Part shown: piece by piece, positions 55,148-64,000 of the stretch
Layout of the letters: the number at the start of each line of letters is the position of its first letter
Position numbering within the stretch: position 1 is the stretch's first letter
Source: Streptomyces monomycini
GTDB lineage: Bacteria; Actinomycetota; Actinomycetes; Streptomycetales; Streptomycetaceae
DNA: 64,000 nucleotides
Assembly (NCBI RefSeq): GCF_022271435.1
Contig: NZ_JAFIQY010000002.1
Coordinates: 1 to 64,000, forward strand
Direction: 5' to 3'
Position numbers and translations under genes: made by a program
The notes under the pieces: model-generated
What the model was told of the DNA's origin: nothing
Databases searched by the model: none
What the model saw: the letters and a program-made list of their open reading frames with translations, nothing else

Positions 55148-55199
55148 GGGGGAGGGCGGGGGGGGCGGGGGGGGGCGGGGGGGGCGGGGGGGGCGGGGG
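55148..55199 (+). repeat. Poly-G tract, predicted G-quadruplex cluster (1)
   Basis: About 52 bp made of G runs of 3-9 separated by single C or A residues on the + strand. Consecutive runs with one-base loops are the most stable intramolecular quadruplex pattern. Confidence 0.85.
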
Positions 55200-55755
55200 C
55201 AGAGATTCAGCTAGGGAGGGAGACGAGCCAGGGCAGCCACCCTGGGCCGACCGCACACACTCTGCCGAGCGGCGAGCAAGCGCGGAAGCGCGGGCCGACA
55301 TGGGTCTGGGACTGGTCCGCGGGCGCTGGGATGCGCGCTGCTGCGTAGGGGGTGCTGGTGGTCGTGAGCCGGTAGGGAGTGCGTCGGGGGAGCGGGCACT
55401 TGCCAGGGCTGGTTGTCTGCGGCGGGCCCTCGGCGGGGCGAGGCGCGCTGACCGACCGCGAGGTCAGCGCCTGAGGGCTACTCCGGTTCGATCCCCAGTC
55501 GATCCTGAGTCAACACAGGTAGGCCATGGGTTGAGCGCGACAGCCAGGCACCGGCACCGCCGACAAGCACGAGCACCGCCGATGGCGAGGAGACGGCCGC
55601 GGGGTCGGCATGAGCCGTGCGCCTAGAGGTGAGCTCCAGGACGGCCCTCGAAGCACGAGCGCCGTCGAAGAGCGGGCTGCGCTGTGAGCAGCGGAGGGGT
55701 GGCCCGGCCGGGAGGGGAGGAGAGAGGCGGAGCCGGAGGCAGGAGCGGAGCTGGA

Positions 55756-55827
55756 GGTGGGGTGGGGTGGGGTGGATGGGCCGGGGGAGGGAGGGCGGGG
55801 GGCGGGGGGGGCGGGGGGGCGGGGGGC
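55756..55827 (+). repeat. Poly-G tract, predicted G-quadruplex cluster (2)
   Basis: About 72 bp starting with GGTGGGGTGGGGTGGGGT and passing into GGGGGG/GGGGGGG runs split by single C residues, on the + strand. Confidence 0.85.
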
Positions 55828-56133
55828 GAAGCGGAAAGTGAGCCAGAAGCTCGGAGACCCGGGCGCGCAACAGTGCAAGCGCAGACGAAAGACCCCGAGC
55901 AAAGGCCAAAACACAGAGCCGAGCGAAGGGAGACGCCGGCACAGCGACTTGGCCATCCCGGCCCCGCTCGCACAAGCACCGATGTTTCCAGTGAAGCTCC
56001 GGCTGCTTCTTGTTCCGACCGGCCCCGACCAGCTTCTGTCCAGCCTCCGACAACGGGTGCCCCTCCCCCTCCCGATACGACACGGTAGGACGCGACCCAC
56101 TGGAAGGGGGCGCCGGCTCCCACACCCCCCGGC

Positions 56134-56970
56134 TCACCGCCCCACATCAGCCAGTTTGGCGCGAAGCTGGAGTACGGACTTGGTGTGAATCTGGCTGACG
56201 CGGCTCTCGGTGACCCCGAGTACGTTGCCGATCTCGGCGAGCGTGAGGCCCTCGTAGTAGTAGAGCGTCACGACGGTCTTCTCCCGATCGGGGAGCGTGT
56301 TGATGGCCCTTGCGAGCAGCCGCCGCAGCTCGCGGTCCTCGGCCACCTCGACGGGATTGTCGGCAGCCGTGTCCTCCAGGGTGTCCATCAGGCTCAGCCG
56401 ATCGCCACCCTCGCCGCCGACGTGCAGCAGCTCCTCCAGGGCGACGACATTGGCCAGGGACAGCTGGCTGAAGACCCCGTGAAGTTCCTCCAAGGCGATG
56501 CCCATTTCCGAGGCCACCTCCGCTTCGGACGGGGAGCGCCGTAGCTGGGCCTCCAGCGTGGCGTACGCCCGCTCGACCGCCCTGGCTTTCTGCCGTACCG
56601 ACCGCGGGATCCAGTCCAGTGCCCGCAGTTCGTCGATCATCGCCCCCCGGATACGGGTGATGGCGTACGTCTCGAACTTGATCGACCGCTCGGGGTCGAA
56701 CTTCTCGATGGCGTCGATGAGCCCGAAGACTCCGGAAGAGACGAAGTCGGCCTGCTCGACGTTGGGCGGCAGGCCGACACTGACCCGGCCGGCGACATAC
56801 TTCACCAGGGGCGAGTAGTGCAGGATCAGCTGCTCCCGCAGCCGTCCGTCGCCCGAGATCTTGTAGGCGCGCCACAGCTCCTCCAGCGAGGTGGGCGCGG
56901 CGGGGCGCACGCTACCGCGCGCGGCGGGGGGCGCGGCCGCGCGGTCGGACCCGGAGGTGTGCTGGGGCAT
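56134..56970 (-). CDS. whiG: RNA polymerase sigma factor WhiG
   Basis: A 278-residue FliA/WhiG-type sigma factor. Region 2 ([40 protein letters not shown]) is followed by [20 protein letters not shown], region 3 ([18 protein letters not shown]) and region 4 HTH ([20 protein letters not shown]). WhiG starts spore formation in aerial hyphae and activates whiH and whiI. The length and the N-terminal extension match streptomycete WhiG. The ATG at 56970 has AAGG upstream. Its position between tsf/rpsB and dprA is the usual one in the genus. Confidence 0.94.
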   Translation of the reverse strand: MPQHTSGSDRAAAPPAARGSVRPAAPTSLEELWRAYKISGDGRLREQLILHYSPLVKYVAGRVSVGLPPNVEQADFVSSGVFGLIDAIEKFDPERSIKFETYAITRIRGAMIDELRALDWIPRSVRQKARAVERAYATLEAQLRRSPSEAEVASEMGIALEELHGVFSQLSLANVVALEELLHVGGEGGDRLSLMDTLEDTAADNPVEVAEDRELRRLLARAINTLPDREKTVVTLYYYEGLTLAEIGNVLGVTESRVSQIHTKSVLQLRAKLADVGR

Positions 56971-57317
56971 TCGTTGCCTTGAGCCGTTCTGCCGAAACAC
57001 TGGGGAACACGTGCGTGAGGTTGAATTACTCGTGAGCGTAGCGTGACTGCAGTGTCGCGATGCGCGATGAAGGGTCGCCCGGGAGTGCGCAGATACGTTC
57101 CGCTGCCCGCACCCCCGGGTTACAGAGGGCGGCGCCAATTCCACTCGCAGGGGGATGGAAGTGTCGTTACGGGCGCCCGGCGCACGCTCCCCCGCACGCG
57201 GATTCACCACTGACCGCCGCGGCGGCAACCGATGCGCTCGTCACCGTCCAGCGACGACTGGACTCCACGAACAGAAAGACACCAAATCATCTCCTTACGG
57301 TCATTCCTCTCATCTTT
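56971..57317. other. Non-coding interval between truncated dprA and whiG
   Basis: About 350 bp that should carry the whiG promoter. I see no distinctive operator, RNA or repeat in it. Confidence 0.5.
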
Positions 57318-58025
57318 TCACCCGTTCGCCACAGGTCGAACGCCACCTCCCCGGGGCCCTGCAGCGGCCCCTGAACTCCGCGCCAACTCCCAGACAGCTC
57401 CACACCTTTGAACGAATCCCAGCGACTGCAGCTCGAAGAGCTTGCCCTGCGCGACTTCCTCTGCCGTACCCGAGTCCCGCGCCAGCCGCCGCGAGTCCGC
57501 CCCGCCCCGTGCGGGAACCGCTTCAAGCACCCGGGCGGCCACCGGATCAAGAAGATCGTGCGCCAGGGTCGGCCCACGCTGCGCGGGAGCAAGGTCGCCG
57601 ATGCTGCCGACCAGCTCGATGACTTCGGCGGCTTCGGTGACCACTACGGCTTCGCCCCGCAGCAGTTGGTGCACGCCCGCCGACAAGCCACTGGTGACCG
57701 GCCCCGGCATCCCCATGGTGAACCTGCCCAGCTCCGTCGCCCGCCGGGCAGTGACCAACGACCCGCTGCGCAGTTCGGCCTCTACGACAACGGTTCCCCG
57801 GGTGAGGGCCGCGATGACTCGGTTCCGCAGGATGAAGCGACTGCGCGTCGGATGATCTCCCGGTGGCAACTCGGCGATGACCAGTCCCTGTTCCGCAAGG
57901 CGCCGGATCAACTCGGTGTGCCCCCGCGGATAGGCGTAGTCGACACCGGAGGCCAATACCGCGACCGAGGCTCCCTTTGCCGCCAGGGCGCCTCGATGAG
58001 CCGCACCGTCCACTCCGTAAGTTAG
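57318..58025 (-). pseudogene. dprA: dprA, 3' part only; 5' part displaced by an integrative element
   Basis: Translation from 58025 gives YGVDGAAHRGALAAKGASVA, then GVDYAYPRGHTELIRRLAEQ, DHPTRSRFILRNRVIAALTR and GSLVTARRATELGRF, the conserved C-terminal half of the DprA Rossmann-like domain plus the winged-helix tail. The N-terminal ~180-200 residues expected in DprA are missing. Homology ends abruptly just before YGVDGAAHRG at an A+T-rich boundary. DprA loads RecA on single-stranded DNA during transformation. The remnant opens at ATG 58013 but is unlikely to be functional alone. Confidence 0.85.
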
Positions 58026-58138
58026 CTCGCTTCTTTTACCTGTTGTTGACGCTCCTCCTGTAGGCGAAAACTATGCAGGCCAAGACCACATCACCCGGGA
58101 CTCCGTGGAGCAACACCTCGATGGTCCCTGTTGGAGGG

Positions 58139-58585
58139 TCACTCGGGCCTGGGGTTGGAGGGTCCGGGGAGCCTCTGTGCCCGGGGCAGGGGGATCACGC
58201 GGGCTCCCGGCTCGCGGCCGGTGAGGGCTGCGTTCTCCAGCGCGAGGAGGTTGACCGCAGCGGCATAGACCCTCAGCCGTTCTTCCAGGTCAGCGCAGTG
58301 CTGGCGAAGGTCGGCGTACTTCTTCTTGAGCTTCTCGTGCTCGCTGAGCTCCTTGCTGAAGGCCTCGGGCGTGTTGCCCTGGGCCTTCACCCGTGCCTGG
58401 AAGAGGTCTTTGAGGTCGAGGTGCTGGTGGGTGAGTTGCCACCGCTTGATCCGCGCTTCGATCGCGAGCTGGGAGACGCTGAGTCGACCGCTGGACCGCA
58501 GTGGGGTGCCGGCGAGGAGACGGTCCATCGCGGCGAGGATCGCGGCTCGGACCGGGTCACCGTCCGCGAGAGGGGTGGAGGTCAC
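58139..58585 (-). CDS. DUF6262/TnpC-like small transposition protein
   Basis: A 148-residue protein: an HTH-like N-terminus (SGRLSVSQLAIEARIKRWQL) followed by a charged region likely to form a coiled coil (EAFSKELSEHEKLKKKYADL, RQHCADLEERLRVYAAAVNL). This layout matches the small TnpC-type proteins encoded after Tn554-like recombinases, which influence orientation or efficiency of insertion. GTG at 58585 overlaps the stop of the third recombinase by 4 nt. The last gene before the element end. Confidence 0.7.
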   Translation of the reverse strand: MTSTPLADGDPVRAAILAAMDRLLAGTPLRSSGRLSVSQLAIEARIKRWQLTHQHLDLKDLFQARVKAQGNTPEAFSKELSEHEKLKKKYADLRQHCADLEERLRVYAAAVNLLALENAALTGREPGARVIPLPRAQRLPGPSNPRPE

Positions 58586-60735
58586 TGGTCGTGTTCTCCC
58601 TTCTTGTGGGTGTCGAGGATCTTCCTCAGCCGCTCAAGTTCGTGAAGCTCGCGTTCGTGGCGGATCGGCGGGGCCAAGGGGTCATCGACGGCGAGGGCAA
58701 GCTCGGCGGCCTGCCGCTCGACATGCTCGATGTCGCGGTCGGTGCGGGCGAGGCATCGGCATCGAGGACGGCAGTCGTCGATATCGGGGGTGACCAGGGG
58801 GTCGTCGACTGTTCCGCGGAGGCGGCAGGCGGCCTGGGCGGGATCGAGGACGCAGGTCATGCCCTGCCCGTGGTGGACTTGCAGGAGCGGGTTGCCCACG
58901 AGGTCGCGGGCCTGACGGTCGCTGGTGAGGACGTGGCCGGCGAACTGCCGGTTGGCCGCGGTGACACGCTGACGGTAGGCGTCGGCGGCGGGACCGCTGA
59001 CGTGTTCGCCCTCTTCGAGGGCCTGCGCGTCCTCGGCGAGGATCTCGATGCGGTAGAGCCAGTCCTCGAAGGCGTACTCGTCGGGGAAACCTGATTCGTA
59101 GGAGCCCGCGTAGCCCTGTAGGAGCCGGGTGTAGAGATGGCCGTACTGAACCGAGGCGGCCACCAGCCCGCGGGGCCGGCGCCTGATGAACCAGGCCAGG
59201 GTCCGCCGGTAGCGGGATGCCGACAGGTTCCCGTGGCTGTCCGGAGGGATGAGATCGGTGCGGCCCTGCCGGCGGGCCTCGTTGTTGACCCAGTCGACGA
59301 AGACGGTGATGTCCTCGGCGATCACGCCGTCGGTGCGGGCGTCGCCTTCTCGCTTGGTGGCCATGCGGCGGCGGTGCGGCTCGATGTGGTTCGGGAACAG
59401 CAGCGGGTGCGGGTGGAGCTGTTCCAGCACGCCGACGGCCAGGGCGACGACCTCCACGACGACCCAGGGGTCGCGGCGGAGTTCCCCTTCGGGGATCTTG
59501 TTGCCGTCCGCGTCGACGGCGTTCTTGTAGTAGAGACCCTTCATCAGCCAGAGATCGTTCTCGGCGTCGCGCTCGATGCAGCCGCGCCGGAGATTGAGCA
59601 CCTCCCCGGGACGAGCGCCGGAGAGGTAGGCGACGATGACGAAGCAGGCCGTACTCAGGAGCCGCGCGAGCTTCGGGGCCTCCTGGTAGGAGATGCGCCG
59701 CGGCCGCCAGGGCCGGCCGTCGATCTGTCCGGCGACCTGGGCGTCGAGGTAGGCGTCGTCGGCGACGGGGATGCCCGATTCGGTGGCGAGCCGGCCGGTG
59801 CTGCTCAGCTGGATCGAGTCCGCGCAGGACAGGATCCTGCCGACGTGCTGCCAGTCGATCACGAGGGTGCCGTCGTCCACACGTCTGCCCGGCAGCATCC
59901 CGCCGGTGTCACGCATCCGTTCCAGGTAGGCGGTCATCCGCTCGCGGACCTCGCCGTGCGCCGGCTTCGTGTACTGGCCCCGACGATGCTGCTGGTTGAT
60001 GCCCTGGCTGTGCAGGTGGAGATGCTCGGCGTGGGCAGCCAGGATGTCCTCGGCGAAGTCCTCGACGAACCGGATCGCCCAGATCAGCAGGTGCTGCATG
60101 GTCAGTTCCCCGATGCGGGGGGTGCGGTTGTCCCGCTGGGGGCGGACCTTGCCGAACAGGTCGCGGGACTCCTCCCCGCCCCAGGGCGGGAGAGCGGGCA
60201 GCCGCATCCGCCCCGGCAGGATCCCGCGGGTCGACCACAGTCGCCGTACTTCGGAGACCCGCCGGTACTTGCGCTCCAGGCCGATAGTCTCCTCGTCCAG
60301 CTCGACGAGATACTGGTCCAGCAGATCGAGCGTGACCTGCCCAAAGGCGGTGATGCCCCGGCCGTGGAGCCAGCTCAGGAACTTCTTGAAGGGGCTGAAT
60401 CCCACCAGGATCGTGCCGAGGGCCGGACGGTCGCCGTAGGACCGCCGCATCGTCCCGGGGCTGGAGTGGTTCAGCAGCTGCCAGTGGTAGTGCTTGGCAT
60501 CCTGCCGCAGCGGCCCAGGGATGGGAGCGAAGTTCAGGCTCCTGGCCGAGACGTGATCCTCGAAGACCGCGGGGTCGAGGTCCCAGCGGTCGTCCGCGAA
60601 CCGGGACAGACGGCTCAGGTCCGTGCCCGGCCGCATCGGGCGGTTCAGCAGCACCAAGGTGTCCGGGCTCGGCCACTCGGTGCCCTCGGGGACCGTGTCC
60701 CAGTCGGCATGCGGCAGCGGTGAGACGACACTCAT
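58582..60735 (-). CDS. Third tyrosine recombinase of the trio (TnpB-like, 717 aa)
   Basis: A large phage-integrase-family protein. The catalytic domain is recognisable by AYLSGARPGEVLNLRRGCI (Arg375), a degenerate box LSASRYRRTLAWFI where the first catalytic histidine is not evident, VQYGHLYTRLL (His533) and the likely nucleophile Tyr542 in LQGYAGSYE. The first ~300 residues would be DNA-binding core domains. The C-terminus has a cysteine-rich patch (TCVLDPAQAACR and CRPRCRCLA) suggestive of a zinc site. Its ATG overlaps the stop of the second recombinase (ATGA). Confidence 0.8.
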   Translation of the reverse strand: MSVVSPLPHADWDTVPEGTEWPSPDTLVLLNRPMRPGTDLSRLSRFADDRWDLDPAVFEDHVSARSLNFAPIPGPLRQDAKHYHWQLLNHSSPGTMRRSYGDRPALGTILVGFSPFKKFLSWLHGRGITAFGQVTLDLLDQYLVELDEETIGLERKYRRVSEVRRLWSTRGILPGRMRLPALPPWGGEESRDLFGKVRPQRDNRTPRIGELTMQHLLIWAIRFVEDFAEDILAAHAEHLHLHSQGINQQHRRGQYTKPAHGEVRERMTAYLERMRDTGGMLPGRRVDDGTLVIDWQHVGRILSCADSIQLSSTGRLATESGIPVADDAYLDAQVAGQIDGRPWRPRRISYQEAPKLARLLSTACFVIVAYLSGARPGEVLNLRRGCIERDAENDLWLMKGLYYKNAVDADGNKIPEGELRRDPWVVVEVVALAVGVLEQLHPHPLLFPNHIEPHRRRMATKREGDARTDGVIAEDITVFVDWVNNEARRQGRTDLIPPDSHGNLSASRYRRTLAWFIRRRPRGLVAASVQYGHLYTRLLQGYAGSYESGFPDEYAFEDWLYRIEILAEDAQALEEGEHVSGPAADAYRQRVTAANRQFAGHVLTSDRQARDLVGNPLLQVHHGQGMTCVLDPAQAACRLRGTVDDPLVTPDIDDCRPRCRCLARTDRDIEHVERQAAELALAVDDPLAPPIRHERELHELERLRKILDTHKKGEHDQ

Positions 60736-62612
60736 CGAAGATCAAGTTCTCTGTTCAGGAACCGCGTCACCACGGCTCGGTCGGCATCGGTGGCGTTGTC
60801 GCGGGCGTCATCGACGTCCACCTCGTCGTGGCGGGACATCAGGTCTTCGAGCTGGGTGTGGACCAGCGCGAACCGCTGGGTCCACTGCTGTGGTGTCATC
60901 TCCGCCCGGCGGGCGGCCAGCCGGTCGTGGACCAGCACCTGGACGGGCAGGTGGCGGGGAAGCGCGCGTGCGCAAGGACAGCCCAGGCAGAGCATGAAAG
61001 AGGCCCGGCAGGGCTGGCCAGGTGGGGCATGCGGGCCGCCCCGGTGATCGACGCAGGCGTTCATGACGGTGTCCAGCTCCCCGGCGATCATCCGTTTCAG
61101 GGTCACCGCGTCAATGCCGTACTCAGCCGCGACCGCCTCCGCGTCAGTGCTGGCCCGCTCCAGGTCGGTCCGCGTGAGCACGGCCATGACACCACGGACC
61201 CGGGCCTTGGCGACCTCCTCCTTCAGAGCTGCGGCGACGACCTTCTGATACTCGGCGAGGTTGCCCCGGTTGCGGGCCAGATAGTCCGTGGCCAGGGTCT
61301 GCTCGGTGTGAGCGACCGGTTTCTGATGGAGTTCGAGTTGGGTCAGCCGGACCAGTTCGAGCGTGAGGCGTAACGGGACCGGCTTGCCCTTCTCGTCGGG
61401 TTTCTCCGCCTGCAGGCCGTGCCGGTCGGCCCAGCGGGGAACCCAGCCGTCCGGCGACATCTGCCGCAGTCCCCGGCCCGCCCCTCGGCCGCCGCGTCCC
61501 ACCCAGCCGATCAACAGGCGGCTCGTCCCGGTCAGCTCACGCGAACGGGACGTCAGTTCGTGCAGCAGCACGTAGAGACCGAACGGCGTGTGTAGCTCGT
61601 CGCGAGCCGTGACTTCCTCCGGGTCGGAGGGGATGCTGATCCAGTCCGGGAGATCGCTCAGGGCCAGGCTCATGTGGGCCCGTCGGCCCCGTCGCGGCTT
61701 CTTGGCCTCCAAGATCGCCGTCGGTGTCTGGCCGGTGTAGCCGTCGGCCCGGTGGTGGACCGCCGGGGTCTTGAAGATCACGCTCTTGTTCTGGCCGGTC
61801 ATCGCGGTCAGCAGGACGGCCCCCGCGGTGAACTCCATGCCGGACAGGTGCAGCCAGGTGACGATCTCGTCGACCGAGCCGTGGCGGGTGATCCAGTTCT
61901 GAGCGACGTCCTGACCGGCCCGGACCCCGCGCGGGCGGAGTTGGCGCGGGACGTCCCCGAACCGATCGACCCAGTCCAGCAGCTCCAGTCGTCGGTCCCT
62001 GTCCGGCTCCGGCTCGCCGGTGCGGAACCGGTGCAGGTCCACGCGGTTCGCGCGGATCCGGGCAGCGGCGGCGCGAAGGTCGGCGCGGGCGGCATCGGCG
62101 ATGCGCTTGAACTCGTGCCGGCTGTAGCTCTGCTTCGGCTCCTGCGGCCGGTGGCGCGGAGGATGCGCCTCGCGCAACTTCGCCGCCACCGACTCGCTGA
62201 TGCCTTCGGCGTGCCTCAGCAGGAGCTTGAGGTCGGCCAGCACTTCCCCAGCGCGGGTCGACTGGTCCTTGCGGCTGTCGAAGAAGCCGTCGAGGTGCTC
62301 GGGCAACAGATGGGCGAGCTCCGTCGGCGGCCAGGCCAGCGTCGCCAGGTAGCGCGTGAAGCCCTGTGCCGCCCGGTAGGGGTGGTTGGTCGAGTCCAAT
62401 GAGGTCAGGCCGGCTCCGGGGGCCGTCCGCCGCTCGAATGCCTTCGCGAGTCCCTGCCGCAGCCCCGGCGCGACCGGCAGGACGTCGAAGGGGTAGTCGC
62501 GTGATCCGCTGCCGTCCTCGGCGAAGCACCGCACCACCAGGCCGTCCAGGAGGCCGCGGGCGGTTCTGTCTTGATGGCCGGGCAGGCTGGCCCGGCGTCC
62601 CCGGGGGCTCAC
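60732..62612 (-). CDS. Second tyrosine recombinase of the trio (TnpB-like, 626 aa)
   Basis: Starting at GTG 62612 (overlapping the first recombinase stop, GTGA) the protein has 626 residues, close to the ~630 of Tn554 TnpB. TAMTGQNKSVIFKTP stands where TGLRxSE is expected, so the first catalytic arginine appears replaced (Asn275). PLRLTLELVRLTQL, PVAHTEQTLA (His435) and TDYLARN (Tyr444) fit the later boxes. A C-terminal cysteine cluster (CRASFMLCLGCPCA) parallels the third recombinase. It may need its partners for catalysis. Confidence 0.75.
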   Translation of the reverse strand: MSPRGRRASLPGHQDRTARGLLDGLVVRCFAEDGSGSRDYPFDVLPVAPGLRQGLAKAFERRTAPGAGLTSLDSTNHPYRAAQGFTRYLATLAWPPTELAHLLPEHLDGFFDSRKDQSTRAGEVLADLKLLLRHAEGISESVAAKLREAHPPRHRPQEPKQSYSRHEFKRIADAARADLRAAAARIRANRVDLHRFRTGEPEPDRDRRLELLDWVDRFGDVPRQLRPRGVRAGQDVAQNWITRHGSVDEIVTWLHLSGMEFTAGAVLLTAMTGQNKSVIFKTPAVHHRADGYTGQTPTAILEAKKPRRGRRAHMSLALSDLPDWISIPSDPEEVTARDELHTPFGLYVLLHELTSRSRELTGTSRLLIGWVGRGGRGAGRGLRQMSPDGWVPRWADRHGLQAEKPDEKGKPVPLRLTLELVRLTQLELHQKPVAHTEQTLATDYLARNRGNLAEYQKVVAAALKEEVAKARVRGVMAVLTRTDLERASTDAEAVAAEYGIDAVTLKRMIAGELDTVMNACVDHRGGPHAPPGQPCRASFMLCLGCPCARALPRHLPVQVLVHDRLAARRAEMTPQQWTQRFALVHTQLEDLMSRHDEVDVDDARDNATDADRAVVTRFLNRELDLR

Positions 62613-64000
62613 CGGGACACCGCCAGCGGGTCGGTGCGGACCCGGGGGTGACCGGCGAACGCGTCGGCCATGAACCGGGCGACCGGGAAGCCCTCCGCGT
62701 GCGCCAACAGCAGCTCGACCTGCAGATTCTTGAAGGGCTCCAGGTAGACCTCCTTCGTGGTCTCCACCCGCAGGTGCCCGAGCATCGTCTGCACCAGGTG
62801 CCAGTGGTCGCCGAACTGGTCCCGGAAGTCCCGGCTCTCCTCCTCCGTCAGGTGCCCCAGTCGCTGAGCCCAGAGGAGCTTGCCGACCGAGAACCACCGC
62901 AGGGCGAAGGAGTGGCGGTGCATGTGGGCGGTGCAGGAGAAGTTCTCCAGACCGAGATCCTCGATCCGCGTGTTGGCCGCCTCGAAGGTGTGGTGCCAGC
63001 CGTGCGCGTCGCGCGGCAGCCCGTCCTCGTTGAGCCACAACGAGAGCGGCTCCAGGCCCTGCGGCGTCTCCGTGAACAGCAGCTTTCGGACCTGTGGCGG
63101 AAGGTCGTTCCACGGATGCTCGACCGTGCCGCCCTTCCCATCCGCCAGGTGGACGCCCTTGTCCTTGCGGGACAGCTGAACGACCCGCAGCCCGCGGAGC
63201 GACTCGTAGAGTCCCGACTCCTGGGCCCGGCGCACGGCCCGAGCCCGAGACCCCTCGCGGTAGCTGTGAGCGCCGGCTGCCACCGCCCGCGGCATCCAGT
63301 AGGTGTAGCCGTTCTCGCGCTTGGCGCACTGGTCAGCCAGCTCACAAGTGAAATACCCGCGGCCCGGCGCCATGCGGGGCAGCTCGGGCAGCAGCACGCT
63401 GGACCACGAGGTAAGCCGCAGGCCAGTGCCGTAGAGCCCGTCCACGAACGCGGCGTCCCGCTGATCGTTGCGGCCCCGCCAGCGACGGTCACGACGGCCA
63501 TCCAGGCCACGTCCTCTCAGCCCCAGATCCCGCCACCGCCGGATCGCGGCCGGGTCGAGCCACTTCACGTTCTCCTGCCGCCGACCGCGCTCGTACTCCA
63601 ACTCGTCAAAGGGGTCGACGACCTGGTAGCGCTTGCCCACCCACTTGTAGAACTTCTTGCAGCCCGCCACGTCCTTGGCGAACGACGACTTCTGCACCCG
63701 CTGGTCGTTCCCCGGATCGGTCAGCCGCCAGAACTGGAACTCCGCCGCGTCGTCCTCGGTCGCCTCCCACCAGCCCCGGCCCAGCACCAGCAGGAAGTTC
63801 AGCCACAGAGCCAAGGAGTATGCGTAGTCCCGGTTCGTCAGGTCCGCCAGATTCCTCATATTGGGCGACGCGAAGAACGCGTTCACCCTCAGATCAGGCA
63901 GCCCGTCCGGACCGAGAAGGAACCGCTGCCCATGCCGCCCGCCGAGCCGCTCGATCCACGTCCGCAGATCCGGCGCGTACAGAGATAAGCGCTCAGGCAA
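62609..64000 (-). CDS. First tyrosine recombinase of the trio (TnpA-like), 5' end at window edge
   Basis: At least 463 residues with a complete catalytic set: Arg195 in YGTGLRLTSWS, His359 and Arg362 in AHMHRHSFALRW, His409 in TMLGHLRVETT and the nucleophile Tyr419 in KEVYLEPF. It is the one clearly intact integrase of the three. The reading frame reaches the last base of the window (TTG at 64000 could be a start or an internal codon), so the N-terminus may be incomplete. Confidence 0.83.
   Translation of the reverse strand: MPERLSLYAPDLRTWIERLGGRHGQRFLLGPDGLPDLRVNAFFASPNMRNLADLTNRDYAYSLALWLNFLLVLGRGWWEATEDDAAEFQFWRLTDPGNDQRVQKSSFAKDVAGCKKFYKWVGKRYQVVDPFDELEYERGRRQENVKWLDPAAIRRWRDLGLRGRGLDGRRDRRWRGRNDQRDAAFVDGLYGTGLRLTSWSSVLLPELPRMAPGRGYFTCELADQCAKRENGYTYWMPRAVAAGAHSYREGSRARAVRRAQESGLYESLRGLRVVQLSRKDKGVHLADGKGGTVEHPWNDLPPQVRKLLFTETPQGLEPLSLWLNEDGLPRDAHGWHHTFEAANTRIEDLGLENFSCTAHMHRHSFALRWFSVGKLLWAQRLGHLTEEESRDFRDQFGDHWHLVQTMLGHLRVETTKEVYLEPFKNLQVELLLAHAEGFPVARFMADAFAGHPRVRTDPLAVSR

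Larger units (their letters stand above)
54992..56133. other. 1.1-kb non-coding region with G-run tracts
   Basis: No convincing gene in either strand; long open frames are low-complexity Pro/Arg/Gly translations of G-rich DNA. Two extreme G-run tracts (55148-55199 and 55756-55827) dominate. A GGTTCGATCCC stretch near 55487 resembles a tRNA T-loop but has no pairing arms. Confidence 0.6.
58026..64000 (-). mobile_element. Tn554-like integrative element inserted in dprA (runs off right edge)
   Basis: From the dprA break rightward there is a short A+T-rich end (58026-58138) followed by four overlapping leftward genes: a small DUF6262/TnpC-like protein and three large tyrosine recombinases. The order and sizes parallel Tn554 tnpA-tnpB-tnpC with an extra recombinase, or recombinase-in-trio elements. 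Cargo, right end and the rest of dprA lie outside the window, so total size is unknown. Confidence 0.8.

Noticed and set aside
55480..55510. tRNA-like GGTTCGATCCC sequence
   Set aside because: The flanking bases do not form a T-stem and no anticodon, D-arm or acceptor pairing is present.
55478..56137. Reverse-strand open frame of about 219 codons
   Set aside because: Mostly Pro/Arg runs generated by the complementary C-rich strand of the G tract; no domain or sensible start.
58120..58170. Direct repeat TTGGAGGGTC near the element end as an attachment core
   Set aside because: It lies about 100 bp inside the element and partly at the 3' end of the small TnpC-like gene, not at the dprA junction, so it is unlikely to be the crossover core.

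Overview
The base composition (very high G+C with strong third-position bias), the GTG/TTG starts, the gene content (whiG, polyamine catabolism, futalosine-type deaminase) and the gene order all point to a Streptomyces or close relative. Most of the window matches the chromosomal core of that genus as I know it. No rRNA, tRNA or CRISPR array was seen.

Layout. 1-6.8 kb: partial PucR-type regulator, RidA protein, a membrane ATPase related to conjugation/FtsK ATPases, a 181-bp MITE-like inverted-repeat element, gabT and a PAP2 phosphatase. 6.8-19.0 kb: a compact biosynthetic cluster that looks inserted into the core. It holds an isonitrile synthase and its Fe(II)/2OG oxygenase (divergent from a 4-ketosugar aminotransferase and a glycosyltransferase), and a tightly overlapping sugar operon: RmlA, RmlB, 3-aminotransferase, 2,3-dehydratase, C-3 methyltransferase. 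A LuxR-type regulator lies next to it. A related inverted-repeat element occurs in front of both halves. Together these predict a glycosylated aryl isonitrile carrying an unusual branched diamino-deoxysugar, analogous to rhabduscin but with a different sugar. This is the most novel system in the window.

19.1-37.3 kb: polyamine uptake and breakdown. It contains a FAD amine oxidase, a PotABCD-type ABC transporter with a second distant binding protein, two aminobutyraldehyde dehydrogenases, an Lrp/AsnC regulator with a candidate operator, and a class III aminotransferase. Putrescine would be imported, oxidised or transaminated to the aldehyde, oxidised to GABA and passed to GabT. Embedded among these are a NADAR protein, a DUF4190 protein, a deaminase (probably aminodeoxyfutalosine deaminase of menaquinone synthesis), a glycerophosphodiesterase, a HXXEE protein and a BtrH-like protein. 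37.8-42.2 kb: a two-gene ABC system, a LOG-family protein and a DMT transporter. 42.2-46.2 kb: thiamine ABC transporter under a TPP riboswitch. 46.3-57 kb: rlmN, a frameshifted hypothetical, cdsA-frr-pyrH-tsf-rpsB, an M23 peptidase, a TetR regulator, a 1.1-kb non-coding region with two extreme G-run tracts, and whiG.

57.3-64 kb: only the 3' part of dprA is present. It is cut by a Tn554-like integrative element that encodes three overlapping large tyrosine recombinases and a small DUF6262/TnpC-like protein and runs off the right edge of the window.
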